Source: Auricularia sp. M13
Taxonomy: Eukaryota > Basidiomycota > Agaricomycetes > Auriculariales > Auriculariaceae
Assembly (NCBI GenBank): GCA_037042915.1
Contig: CM073197.1
Location: 3,968,001 to 4,032,000, forward strand
Direction of reading: 5' to 3'
DNA length: 64,000 nucleotides
Shown here in pieces: positions 1-8,900 of the stretch. The stretch's first letter is position 1. Every line of letters begins with the position of its first letter. The translations under genes and the position numbers were made by a program. The notes beneath the pieces were generated by a model. The model did no database searches. It had not been told where the DNA came from and saw only the letters and a program-made list of their open reading frames with translations.

Positions 1-960
1 TTACCCAAACCCCCTCTAACTGTCAAACTCGGACCTAATATCCTTTTCTGGACACACGCTGCGCTGGCAAGCTCCTCGCTTTTATACTGATCGCACTTGC
101 ACTTGAGACTGTCTCAAGCCCGATGAAACTGTGTAAGACAGTCACATCCCATGTCTCACTACAAGCAGAACGCTTGCAGGTCGCTGAACGGTCAGTGTCC
201 GCTGATTTGAGTTCGCGCCGGCCGCGCGCTGGACGCGCTCGGAGATGCGGCTCTTCGCGCTGCTGCATACGGCGGAGGACGTGACTGCGCGCGGGAGCCC
301 GGTCTGCGACACGGGCTGAACACGCTAAACTGGAAGCGCTTGGAAGCCCCATCTGCGACACGGGCTCAACATTCCGCAGGATGTGCCCGCGCGTGGCAGC
401 CCGGTCTTCGACCTAGCCGCGGAATTCTGTCCCGTGGTCTCAATCTGACTGCAGAAGCGTCGTTGCCAATGTGAACCTGCAATGAGGGATACCTTCATCT
501 GAAACAGTCTCAGTCCCTTCATTTGAAACTGTCTCAGTCTCACCGACACAGTCTAAGACAGTCTCACAATCCTCGCGCCACAGCGTGTCCCGCCACTGTG
601 TCTCCCCGCGGTTCGTTGCACGTGCCGCTGTCTCACTCTGCGAATGGCCTCGGAGTCTCAGTCTCCGTGACACAGCCTGAGACAGTCTCGGAATCCTCGC
701 GCTACAGTGTCTCCCTCACGCAGTCTCACATTGCACGTGCCGCTGTCTCACTCCGCGACTGGTCACGGGGTCTCAGTCTCCATGACACAGTCTCAGACAG
801 TCTCGGAATCCTTGCGCGACAGTGTCTCCCTCACAAACTTTCTGAATCAGTTTCGGAAGCCTTGCGTCACAGTGTCTTGCGCTGGTTTCACGTATATCCC
901 GAAATGTGCGCGTAGGATGCGCAAACCCCTTCGAGCCGTCGCGCGGTAGTCAGATCGCGC
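1..960. repeat. Dense TGAGAC/GTCTCA motif array
   Basis: No convincing gene lies here. The stretch carries many copies of GTCTCA or its complement TGAGAC, often as a near-perfect dyad (TTGAGACTGTCTCAAG at 103-118). Between about 560 and 880 the array is organised as an imperfect tandem repeat of roughly 120 bases; the block beginning TTGCACGTGCCGCTGTCTCAC recurs near 613 and 734. The same dyad sits upstream of most genes at 1-8900 and 39300-48204, so this is probably an expanded regulatory array or the flank of a gene beyond the left edge. Apparent reading frames here are Ser/Thr/Arg-rich repeat translations. Confidence 0.7.
240..420. repeat. Dispersed GC-rich repeat, copy 1
   Basis: This block shares phrases such as GCGCTGCTGCATAC and ATCTGCGACACGG, in the same order, with 41390-41530 on the far side of the Helitron. 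It does not look coding. The two copies lie in intergenic DNA between members of the same gene families. Confidence 0.45.
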
Positions 961-1014
961 GGTAGTCAGACCAAGATCCAATATTGGCGCGAGCGCCGAA
1001 TCAAATGTATAGAG

Positions 1015-1065
1015 GTCACTGCAACATTGCGGCGTACAGTGCGCGTTCTGCGGCGTACAGTGCGT
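1015..1065. repeat. Short tandem repeat GCGGCGTACAGTGCG
   Basis: Two adjacent near-identical copies of a roughly 21-base unit (GCGGCGTACAGTGCGCGTTCT, then a copy ending GTGTTCT). They lie just beyond the stop of the minus-strand gene at 1069-1482. No function is apparent. Confidence 0.6.
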
Positions 1066-1068
1066 GTT

Positions 1069-1482
1069 CTAAGGCTCTTTGTCGCGCTTGGGAATAACAG
1101 CGAGAGAAGTTACTGAGATCAGCCTAACCCCATATTCAATGTCGAACGCGTTTCCTTTCACTCGCACGTCGTCTCCACGTCCGGCAGACCGCAGCCGTTC
1201 CGCGTCTGTGCCCCGAACAATGAGGATAGGACTCTTTTCGTCTGTGAAAATGGTTAGGACGGACAACTAAGGTACGAATGTCAGCTTACAGAGGCGGAAA
1301 GTTGTAACGAAGATGGCTACGGCATCGGACTCGCGCGTAGGGCAGTCTATTGGTGACCAGTGCAGGATGCATTTGGCCGGCAGCTCAAACTCCGTAATAA
1401 TGCTCCCATCGCTGTTGCAGTCCTCGGGAGGCGGGAGCGACGGATCGTCGAGGTCTTCGAGCACGAGCCGGATGGGTACCAT
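1069..1482 (-). CDS. Small OB-fold-like protein
   Basis: Two open segments (1482-1267 and 1266-1069, minus strand) read as one small protein of about 125 residues if a short intron ending at 1267 (GT at about 1308) is removed; that donor is weak, so the join is tentative. The C-terminal half has the alternating hydrophobic pattern of an OB fold: a strand around LTIFTDEKSPILIVRG, then GDDVRVKGNAF, then VRLISVTSLAV. This resembles small single-strand-binding OB proteins in general layout only; no family was identified. It is transcribed away from the gene at 1964, and the spacer contains TGAGA-type motifs near 1570-1610 and 1750-1780. Confidence 0.45.
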
Positions 1483-1559
1483 ATGTAGCTGAACTGTGTG
1501 ACTGGATGTGAAAGTATTTTATAGACATCGCACCTGGGAACTCGGGGATGGCGGTATGC

Positions 1560-1920
1560 CTACCCCGCAGATCAGTCTGAGATCTCTCGCTGGCAAATCT
1601 CAGGCGATGAACTAGATATGATGGGTGAGTGAGAGAGGAAACGGTGACATCGTGAGCAACGTTGGTATGGTGAGACGATGTCAGTTGTGTCTTGCGCGAC
1701 GAACTGTGAGGACTCACCTTGCGTTCCTCGCAGCCAATGTCGTCATTGTCTCATACTAAATCAGTCTGAGATGAGAGAGAGAGTTCGCGCGCCCAACTCG
1801 GTGATCCTTCCTCCAGCGTTCGCAGGTGTGAGACTGCGAACTTGCACTCCAGCGCTCGTAGTGAGACTGCGGACTTGCTACGATCAGCTTCAGAGAGGGT
1901 CCGGCGGCCTATAAAAGGCG
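1560..1920 (+). promoter_or_regulatory. Promoter region with TGAGA motifs and TATA box
   Basis: CAGTCTGAGAT-type motifs occur near 1571 and 1760. A canonical TATAAAAGG lies at 1911-1919, about 50 bases before the ATG at 1964. The combination of TGAGAC-like dyad and TATA 30-60 bases before the start recurs at the other genes of this family. Confidence 0.6.
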
Positions 1921-1963
1921 CGCTTTTCCTCCCACTGTTGCACAGGCGTGGGTGAGAGCAGCG

Positions 1964-3016
1964 ATGACCGCTCTCCTCATCATAGGCTATTTGGCATTGT
2001 CAAATGGCCGGCGCGTTGCCTCTGAGAACCCAACCACCAAAAAAACAACTAACCATGTTTACTACGACACGATGATCCAAACCAGCGGCGTCGACATCAG
2101 TGCTGAGATCCGCTTTTGGGCGCCGGCGACGGATCCGTTGTTTCCCGACGGAACCGTCGTCGATGTGCTGGGCAAGGTCTACGCGCCACCCAATGCGGCA
2201 ATGCAAATCGATGCCGTTCAAGTTGTACCATTTCCCGGAGATCCTAACTCTGACACTTATGAAGACCAAATTCCTGATCGCCCGTTTCCCACGTTGATTG
2301 TTCTTGGCCATAGTAGTGGCACGCCCGAGACAATGGAAGATGGCTCTATTGGTTACTTTGTTCAAACCGCAGAGTATGTCCGTGATCAGTCCCGTACCTC
2401 ACGCGTATAGTAAGTCTATCATGATCTTATTTTTCTCGTGTTCTAAGATGCGCGTCAGTTGCCGTTTCGACGGCGCCAAACCTCGCTGGAAGAAGACACC
2501 GCGCCCACCGTCGGGCACGGCTGTTTTCATCCTCGGGCTGGCGCACGGCTTGCATCTTGCGGGCGGAAGCTTGATGGTGGACGTTGACCAGCTGCACCTC
2601 AACGTCGGTGGCATGTCCGCCACCTCGTCTGCGGCGCGCGCTGAAGCTGGTGGCCCGGCTGCCAAGCGTCGTCGCTTCCCAACCAAGACAGCACCTACAG
2701 ACGAGCCCTCCAGGTAAGTGATGCATAGGATGTTTTATCTAGGTCGACTTTACTCACTACATGCAGTAGCTCTTCGCGCGCTGTTAACCCATTCGCGAGC
2801 GGTATCGAGTTGACGGGTTCCGAGCCATTCGAGACCGCTGAGGATGCAGAAGAAGTGCCCGGCAGGTTCGCTGGCTCCACAAAGTCTTGAGCCATTCCGC
2901 TGATGCTGTGTAGTTCGCGTGCGCAGGTGCCTGGCACCGCGAAGACTAAGAGGGCCATCGGCACAAAGCGCAAGGCTGCTGCTCGTCGTTTCGAGCACGA
3001 TGAGAATGAGGAGTGA
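1964..3016 (+). CDS. OB-fold-like family protein (member A)
   Basis: ATG 1964 is the first after the TATA box. Proposed exons are 1964-2409, 2459-2713, 2767-2865 and 2914-3016; all introns are GT..AG and the joined frame stays open. Module 1 has the family signature LFPDGTVVDVLGKV followed by an alternating hydrophobic strand (MQIDAVQVV). Module 2 begins right after an intron with YCRF and continues AVFILGLAHG, then LMVDVDQLHL, equivalent to the 'V-lsG-l-GW---L-VdVH-i' pattern of its paralogues. The C-terminal third is low complexity with KRRR and KRKAAARR basic clusters (possible nuclear signal) and an acidic end. Function unknown; the fold assignment is inference. Confidence 0.65.
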
Positions 3017-3179
3017 GCGTATTATGGGATTGTTTCTCCTTTTCCTTCCTCTACGCCGAAAATGAACACTGAAAATGTAAAAAAATGCCTCTCTTGGTGA
3101 TGTCGCACTTGGTAGTTTAGTTTCGTGTCGGCTTCCCATCCTCAATGAAAGGAGCTTGCCGTGTAACCCGTGTCTCATC

Positions 3180-3300
3180 AGAGGCCATAATCTGAGACTC
3201 TGTGTCTCAGAGGTGTCTCGGCCGTGAGACAGTGACGTTCATGTCTCATGAGCGACGTTTAGAGCTAGAGTTTCAGCTCTTATATAGCGGCGGGTATTTA
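3180..3300 (+). promoter_or_regulatory. TGAGAC cluster and TATA box
   Basis: At least five TGAGAC/GTCTCA motifs occur at 3170-3250, followed by TTATATAGCGG near 3279 and ATTTAAGG near 3296. They precede the short gene starting at 3355. Confidence 0.6.
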
Positions 3301-3354
3301 AGGACGCCAGGCAGCACTCGCGACATCCCCCAAGACGTATTTATTGCGATTTAA

Positions 3355-3648
3355 ATGAACGCCCTGGAGGTAAAGACCCTTTTCAGTCAGAAGGGAAGTG
3401 TTATATGTGAACGAGAGCGCGGAATGCTGGTGTTCCGCATGAGAATTGACAACGTATGTTGGCGAAACTTAGTCCAGGACTACTCAGCGATTTCAACCAA
3501 GCTGACTTTATTGCAGGAAACGGTGGCGCTCATTAAGTTTGCAACGACGGTTGATCCCTCAGTGATCAGCTCAATGATCTCGGCGGCAGCGGTCGATAGG
3601 GTGCCGTGTTTCTGCATAATACCAGGTTCAATCTATAGGGCAGACTAA
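3355..3648 (+). CDS. Small uncharacterised protein
   Basis: A 97-codon frame starts at the first ATG after the TATA box. An internal stretch (3454-3516, GTATGT..TTGCAG, 63 bases) looks like an intron and is a multiple of three, so both spliced and unspliced forms stay open; the spliced product would be about 76 residues. No motif is recognisable, though LVFRMRID at the N-terminal side is a plausible beta strand. It may be a truncated relative of its OB-like neighbours. Promoter context is the main reason to accept it. Confidence 0.4.
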   Translation: MNALEVKTLFSQKGSVICERERGMLVFRMRIDNVCWRNLVQDYSAISTKLTLLQETVALIKFATTVDPSVISSMISAAAVDRVPCFCIIPGSIYRAD

Positions 3649-4195
3649 TGGCTGCGGCCGTATTAATGTATTATATATGTTGATTACATGTTGGCCGGGC
3701 TGTTCGATGTCTAATGTAATTTTTGTTCGGCAGCATCAGGGATAAAACCCGTATACTGGCTGAGAGCAAGCATATTTAGAAAGTAACAGACTTCAAACTA
3801 CACACTGAGACGCAATATTGTTTCATTCTTTGAATCAGACTGTGAGACACTAAGTTGAGACCTTCCTGCGTCATGCGCCAGCCTCTGGATGATGGGAACT
3901 GTTTCGCAATTGCAACTCCGCATTCGTGTCTCGCTCCTTGCCATTATAATGTTTGCGCGTCCGGAGCCTCGGAGCCCCTTCAGTATGCACCATGCCGATC
4001 CACACCCCCGGTGCGTCGTGCCCACTGCACGCGCGCGACGTCTGACTCTGGTACAGACTGCCCGTGCGCGTTATCCTGTGTGCGCATCAAGGCTCAGCGG
4101 CATGCGACTCTGGGCTCCTCTGACCAGTATCCGCGATGCGCTTTGCACGTACGTCCACCGCGGATTGTACACGGCTTGCTCTGACACATTCATAG

Positions 4196-4519
4196 TGCTA
4201 CTACGTCGCTCGGGCAGCCGAGTTCTTTTGCGGTCTTCCCAGCGTCGACTGGGCGCGCATCCATGACGACGGCTACGCGAGCGCCTGGGTTCAGCGTTGC
4301 TTGACTCAAGTTCCCCATCCCAGCATTATCCTGCGCCGCATTCGCTGTTCGCAAGTTGGTCTGGACGGGCTAGAGTTCGACGTTCAGCTTGAGCTCTGCG
4401 AGTCGGCTCGCTCGGAGCGCACCGCACGCTTCAGGCGTAACTTCTTCGAGACTTGGATCACGACGCTGTCATCCTTTCTGGACGCTGCCGAAGCAGAGGT
4501 TTACTATTCCATGTACTGA
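4196..4519 (+). CDS. Exon of a helical protein related to the gene at 47450
   Basis: An open segment begins after a good acceptor (CATTCATAG, ending at 4195) and ends with TGA at 4519. The product resembles the second exon of the gene at 47450-48204 in layout: 'GLPSVDW' versus 'DLPRIKL', 'YASAWVQRCL' versus 'YIREWVESAV', then a helical segment with an acidic/basic run before a final hydrophobic helix. Upstream exons were not resolved; TGAGAC motifs near 3840-3860 and a weak ATTATAATG near 3942 may mark the promoter. Function unknown. The relationship is by eye and moderate. Confidence 0.4.
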   Translation, partial: CYYVARAAEFFCGLPSVDWARIHDDGYASAWVQRCLTQVPHPSIILRRIRCSQVGLDGLEFDVQLELCESARSERTARFRRNFFETWITTLSSFLDAAEAEVYYSMY

Positions 4520-4904
4520 CTGTTCGTTTACTTAGTATTTTGGGTCTTAACCGTTATACATTTTTCGACCGTCATGTTCCACGCCGAGTCATTCGCACCA
4601 TTGGAGTGGGTCCGTATTGGTCGCTTTCAGTCGCAGAATGCATTTTGAGTGAGAGCATACGCACTTGCTGCTCGACTCGTGCGCTCATGTCGCGCTTTCA
4701 GTGTCAAGCCCCTCGTACCCCGCGGCGGAAAGGCGTTGGCCAAGCGCGTCGATGAGCAGTTTACGAAGGGCGCGGCCCTGGAAGGCGGTGAGTCCAACGA
4801 TGAGCAGCTTGGCCGGGTCGGCCAGCGTGACCGTAAGCTTGGGATTGCGCACACGGCGAGCGAGTGGCTCGCGTAGTATGACACAGCGCAGCGTCGACCG
4901 TTGC

Positions 4905-5125
4905 CGCTGGTCTCAGCATGAGACTGTCTCTGTACGCCTTACAACATGGGAATGTTCTTTCACAGTGAGACTGTCTTTGTTTGGGCAGTCTCAGACGCAC
5001 GCACGTGTGTTTCGCGTCGGTGTTTCGTGCACAGAAGGATTCGCGCTGCGTGCTCGCATCCAGTTTCGGACCAAGTACCAGCTGCGTTTCACAAGTAAGT
5101 CTCACCGGCTGAATAGCTATAAAAG
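4905..5125 (+). promoter_or_regulatory. TGAGAC dyads and TATA box of the gene at 5167
   Basis: TCTCAGCATGAGACTGTCTC at about 4913, GTGAGACTGTC at about 4966 and CAGTCTCAG at about 4986 precede CTATAAAAGCG near 5118. The ATG is at 5167, so the TATA-to-ATG distance is about 50 bases. Confidence 0.65.
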
Positions 5126-5166
5126 CGTGATATCTGACCGCTGGAGGTCGTTGCAGCTCCTACGAC

Positions 5167-6060
5167 ATGTCTGGCATCGAAAGCAGCGCATTCTACACAC
5201 TGTTCAATCCTTGCACCGTCGCGGCGACAGACACTGAGCCCAAATTCCACACGTACTTGGCCGTCACAAAAGTCGAGCGTGAGTTTTCCACTGCAGTGAT
5301 GGGTTGTGCATGTATCTCAACGAATTACAGGCGGCAACTTTGCGGTCTCAATCGCGCATCCGGTGGACAAACATCACGACACGCCACTGCTCTCGCAGGG
5401 TACCATCGCCTATGTTATGGGCTCCTTGGTCGTGGTCGATAGGGCCATTTTCATCACCGCCAGTGCCATTGTGGATGTGTTCCTTGCAGCCAGCCCAACG
5501 CTCCGCGCGGAATACCCCAAGCTTTTCCGTCCCTATCTATCCTTTCACGGCGTGGTCTCTGCCAAGATCATTGATGTCAACAAACCCGGCGTCAAGGTCT
5601 TTGACGTGACCGTCGATTGCAAGGACCGCTGGCCGAAGATCCCGGTCGTACTTCGGTGAGCAGTGTACGCGTTACCTCGCTGCTGCTTATCATCCCTCAG
5701 GTGCTTCTTCGACCGTGACGAAAAACGATTCCGCAGCCTGCTTGCGTTCGACGTCAACACGGCTCTTGAGCTCTCTGGGGTTCTGATGGGTTGGATCGAT
5801 GGGAAGCTCTGCATCGACGTGCATCAGGTCGACAGCGACAACGAGGGGGATCTTCCCGACGATGCCCTCGCTTCCTACCCAAGTCCCTACGAGAGCCGCG
5901 ACACTAGCGGAGGATTTGCAATCTTCAACGATCCGTCGACTTTGCCGCAGCAGCCCGGTCTGCCACAGTACGTACTGTAAGCTAAGTGATTGTAATGCCC
6001 ATCTCCTGATCGCCGCACAGGCTTAGTCGCTGCCCTCCTGGAGTGTCCGCAATGGTTTGA
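5167..6060 (+). CDS. OB-fold-like family protein (member B)
   Basis: Proposed exons are 5167-5278, 5331-5655, 5701-5967 and 6021-6060. If the last intron is not used the frame stops at 5980. Exon 1 ends in the conserved 'H-Y----' strand (FHTYLAVTKV). Exon 2 opens with NFAVSIAHPV and carries the signature LLSQGTIAYVMGSL, a second strand (IFITASAIV), then YLSFHGVVSA and VFDVTVD. It ends at the conserved R|C intron position. Exon 3 has module 2: CFFDRDEKRF, ALELSGVLMGW and LCIDVHQVD. This is the clearest family member, with every conserved intron present. The C-terminal tail is polar and probably disordered. Role unknown; single-strand nucleic acid binding is a fold-based guess. Confidence 0.7.
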
Positions 6061-6129
6061 AGCTGGCGCTGATGGTTTACAATAGTTAGTCTTTTTCTCC
6101 TTACTGTGATTGCACTTCAATACACGTTA

Positions 6130-6318
6130 TTTGCCTGAGACATGCTGCGGTATAATCTGCGTTTGAGACCCTTTCCTGAAGCGGCAGCTGTGTCTGAGAC
6201 GGTTTCTCGAAGTCAATTCGCAAGTGAGACTCGGATCTGCGCGCATTTCGCTTGCTCTGGGCTGTTTCGCACACACAAACTGAAACATGGGTTTACTGTC
6301 CTAGCCTGCCTATAAAGG
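6130..6318 (+). promoter_or_regulatory. TGAGAC cluster and TATA box of the gene at 6332
   Basis: TGAGAC occurs at about 6136, 6163, 6191 and 6223, and CTATAAAGG near 6310. The ATG follows at 6332, closer to the TATA than in paralogues. Confidence 0.55.
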
Positions 6319-6331
6319 TCCATTGGTCACT

Positions 6332-6978
6332 ATGCGCAAAATGGTCATGGTCCTCATCGTTCGAGGGACCTTCTTACTGATCCGGAGATATGGATCAAGT
6401 CGCATAGCGTCATCCCGCACGGTTGAGGAGGTGTATGAGACGCTACTAGAAGGCGAACGAGCTCTCCCACTGGATGCTATGCTGCATCTTACACGACCAG
6501 TGAACGAGCAACTCGGAGAGTTCACCTTCAGTGAGGGGACATACGTAGATATCCATGGCTCTATCTTGCTGCCTCGCACGGGGAAAGTGACTATCGAAGC
6601 CAGCCGCGTTGAACTTACGCAACGCTGTTCGAGCGACCGGTTCTCGCCCTCAGATCCAATTATATTCGCACTCGGTACAATTTGCGGTCCAGTTCAACCT
6701 TGGATGGGCAGTAAAAATTGTATTCACGGAGTGTCGGTTGCTGTAGGAGGCAATGATGCTAGGGTATTGTATGCCAGGACCCTCATCTCCCACATGTGAC
6801 TAACACTATCATCAGCTATACTCTCAGTTATAAGCCTTCGTCCTGGGTCAGAGACGGAGTGATGGTGTTGATTGGCGGTAGATTCTGTGGATGGTATTAC
6901 AATGAGGCATGGCCAGTCATCTCCGAAAGATACATGGCCATTGGCGTCGGTTCGCACGTGCCCACACTAAATTTGTAA
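6332..6978 (+). CDS. OB-fold-like family protein (member C), possibly degenerate
   Basis: From ATG 6332 the first exon keeps the module-1 pattern (FTFSEGTYVDIHGSILL, then VTIEASRVEL and GVSVAVGG). A second open piece, from about 6816 to the stop at 6978, carries module 2 (WVRDGVMVLIGGRFCGWYY). I could not find a GT..AG pair joining them in phase: the natural donor after 6763 and the acceptors near 6815 disagree. The gene may therefore use a non-obvious splice or be decaying. The N-terminus is hydrophobic/basic and lacks the usual first exon, so the true start may lie elsewhere. Confidence 0.5.
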
Positions 6979-7059
6979 ACAATTCAATGAACTGGTTCAT
7001 CTGTAATAAATCTTTAGTCTACGCTGTGTTCCTCTTCACGTCTGACTGTTAGGCCGGGA

Positions 7060-7290
7060 AGTGCTCGCCGCTTGCCCGAGTAAATGCGGAACAGCATGAT
7101 GAGCCCGATTCGGCGCAGCCTCGAAAGGCGGACGACACAGCGAGCTCGTTGAAGTCCGCACGGAGACCATCAGGCTGCGCTCAGAGTTGCTTGAGTCGGA
7201 CGCGAGCTCCTTCACCGCCGCCAAGGACTGCGTCCAGACCCTCTGCGAGTTCGCGAGCGACAGGAACACGGCTACAACGGCTAGTCTGAC
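7060..7290 (+). other. Coding-like remnant with heptad-like helix
   Basis: The frame reading RHSELVEVRTETIRLRSELL and continuing to about 7270 looks like an amphipathic helix, but it has no clear start, promoter or splice context and sits between members C and D. It could be a last exon or a gene remnant. Downstream, 7300-7560 holds repeated GCGCGACAGGCGCG-type phrases and TGAGAC motifs that probably belong to the promoter of the gene at 7684. Confidence 0.25.
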
Positions 7291-7479
7291 AGCATGGTCG
7301 CGATGCGTGAGATGGGCGCGACACAGGCGCGCTGGGGATACGTGAGACCGGCGCGAGACAGGCGCGTTGGGGATGTATCAGGACTGCTTCCTCTCAGGCA
7401 TACCGTGCTCGCTGTCTCACAATGTAATGTAGTGATTTGGGAGCTAATGGTATGGTAACGAAGTATTTGCTACACTGTG

Positions 7480-7660
7480 AGATGTCTCAGCTCAGCGGGA
7501 GAGACGCAGAACTGTTTCACATACAGCGTCAGTGCGAGACATCAGCGACTCAGGTGAGCGCATGTAAGACATCGAGAATTCCTGCGGCCTGTCTCGCGTT
7601 CGACTGAGAGCAGCACGTATGTCTGCAACTGACTGAGATTATGGCATAGAAAAGGCCCTC
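7480..7660 (+). promoter_or_regulatory. TGAGA/GTCTCA cluster of the gene at 7684
   Basis: GTGAGATGTCTCAG near 7480, a GCGAGAC near 7532 and CTGTCTCGCG near 7588 are followed by a weak TATA-like GCATAGAAAAGG near 7644. The ATG is at 7684. Confidence 0.45.
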
Positions 7661-7683
7661 CACGAGCTGCTTGCCTCTCTGAG

Positions 7684-8723
7684 ATGGCGTCCGTCAGTTT
7701 CGAGTCCTTTGTCGTACTTCTCACCCCCGGCTTTCTCCCGCCTAAGGGCTTCAACCAGCCATGGATGCACACCTATACGTCGGTGATTGGCATTAAGGGT
7801 GAGATAAAGATCGGCCATGCTCACCTCACATTTTGATTTGCGTCGAAGGCTCGAGTATTACAGCTCATATCACAATGCCTGTTCGCCAGCATAGCATTCC
7901 CGTTTTGCTTTCGCACGGCACTATCGCACGTGTGGTAGGATACTTGACGTTGAAAGATGCGGCTCTGGTCATCGAGGCGTCTTCCATCCACGCTTCGCTG
8001 CCTCCAAAGCTGGTCCATACTCCCGAATTAGCGCCGCTGTTTCATCCCGTAGTTATTTTCGAGGCACTCGTACTCACCGACGAGCTCGCGACTGGTGAAA
8101 AGCAGTCACTGATCGGTGTTGCGGTCGATTGCACGTACGATCGCGCTCAGGGCATGACGATCATGAGGTCAGTACCATTGTCACAGCCAAAATAATCCGT
8201 GCAGTACTGACAGTGTGATTAGGTGCTCAATCGATAGAGCGCGGTGTGAACATCTTCGAAACATCGAGCTGCTGCACTCCGGTGATCGCATCGTGCTTTC
8301 CGGTATTCTGCAGGGCTGGTATATGGGAAAACTGGAGGTAGTTGTACACGACATTTCGACGGATGATAGGGCCGTGTGCGCGGCACCGAGCACGGATCCG
8401 TGCCATTCCGTGGATACCCTCGGGTCACACACTATTCGGCGTTGGTGAGTGAACCACAACTCAACTGAACCTGGCTCAGCTTTTGTTAGGCTAGCGAAGA
8501 TGGTGCGAAAGAAGGCATCCACGTTGCAGGACACCGAGAGGTTCGTTGCGGTATCTTTAGCTCAGCGGCGTACCTATGATTCCTTATTTGCAGTGAAGTC
8601 AACGCAGCGAAACCGGGCGTGGGAAACATGGTGACGGCGCGTCGCGCGGTTGCAGGCCGAGGTTGTCGCCTGAGACGTCGCGTGCCATCGACGAGTAACC
8701 CGAGTCTGCTGAGATATCCGTGA
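7684..8723 (+). CDS. OB-fold-like family protein (member D)
   Basis: Exons 7684-7798, 7849-8167, 8223-8444, 8490-about 8540 and about 8595-8723 join in frame. Exon 1 ends in MHTYTSVIGIK. Exon 2 carries ITAHITMPV, VLLSHGTIARVVGYL, a strand LVIEASSI, then VVIFEALVL and LIGVAVD. Exon 3 starts with CSIDRAR and has RIVLSGILQGW and LEVVVHDIS. The RRW codon is split by an intron exactly as in members F and I, followed by LAKMVRKK, the counterpart of their 'FA--VRRGL' helix. The last exon is arginine-rich. The Helitron Rep gene starts only 178 bases downstream on the same strand. Confidence 0.7.
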
Positions 8724-8759
8724 TCAGACATGTCGCACCTATTCCGGTAGCTTGATGTA

Positions 8760-8860
8760 CATACGAGACTGTCTCGCATATGCAGCTGTTTTCAGGCTGT
8801 CTCAGCTGGGCGGAGAGGCATTATGTCAGATACCCTGTGAAATTCTATAAGAAGAGCGAG
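8760..8860 (+). promoter_or_regulatory. TGAGAC-type dyads and TATA-like box upstream of the Helitron gene
   Basis: ACGAGACTGTCTCGC at about 8762, GGCTGTCTCAGC at about 8796 and TTCTATAAGAAG near 8843 precede the Helitron ATG at 8901. This is the same arrangement as at the OB-like genes, which is why the helicase and those genes may be co-regulated. Confidence 0.6.
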
Positions 8861-8900
8861 CTCGAACCTGTCAGAGAGCCCACCAGCCCATCTAAACGCC

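Noticed and set aside
523-949. Two overlapping open frames in the 520-950 region
   Set aside because: They are translations of the GTCTCA repeat array: Ser/Gln/Arg repeats in several frames, no promoter spacing and no splice signals.
4649-4876. Basic 75-residue frame after the exon at 4196
   Set aside because: It reads AKRVDEQFTKGAALEGGESN and could be a tail exon, but no in-phase splice links it to the upstream exon and no start context supports it alone.
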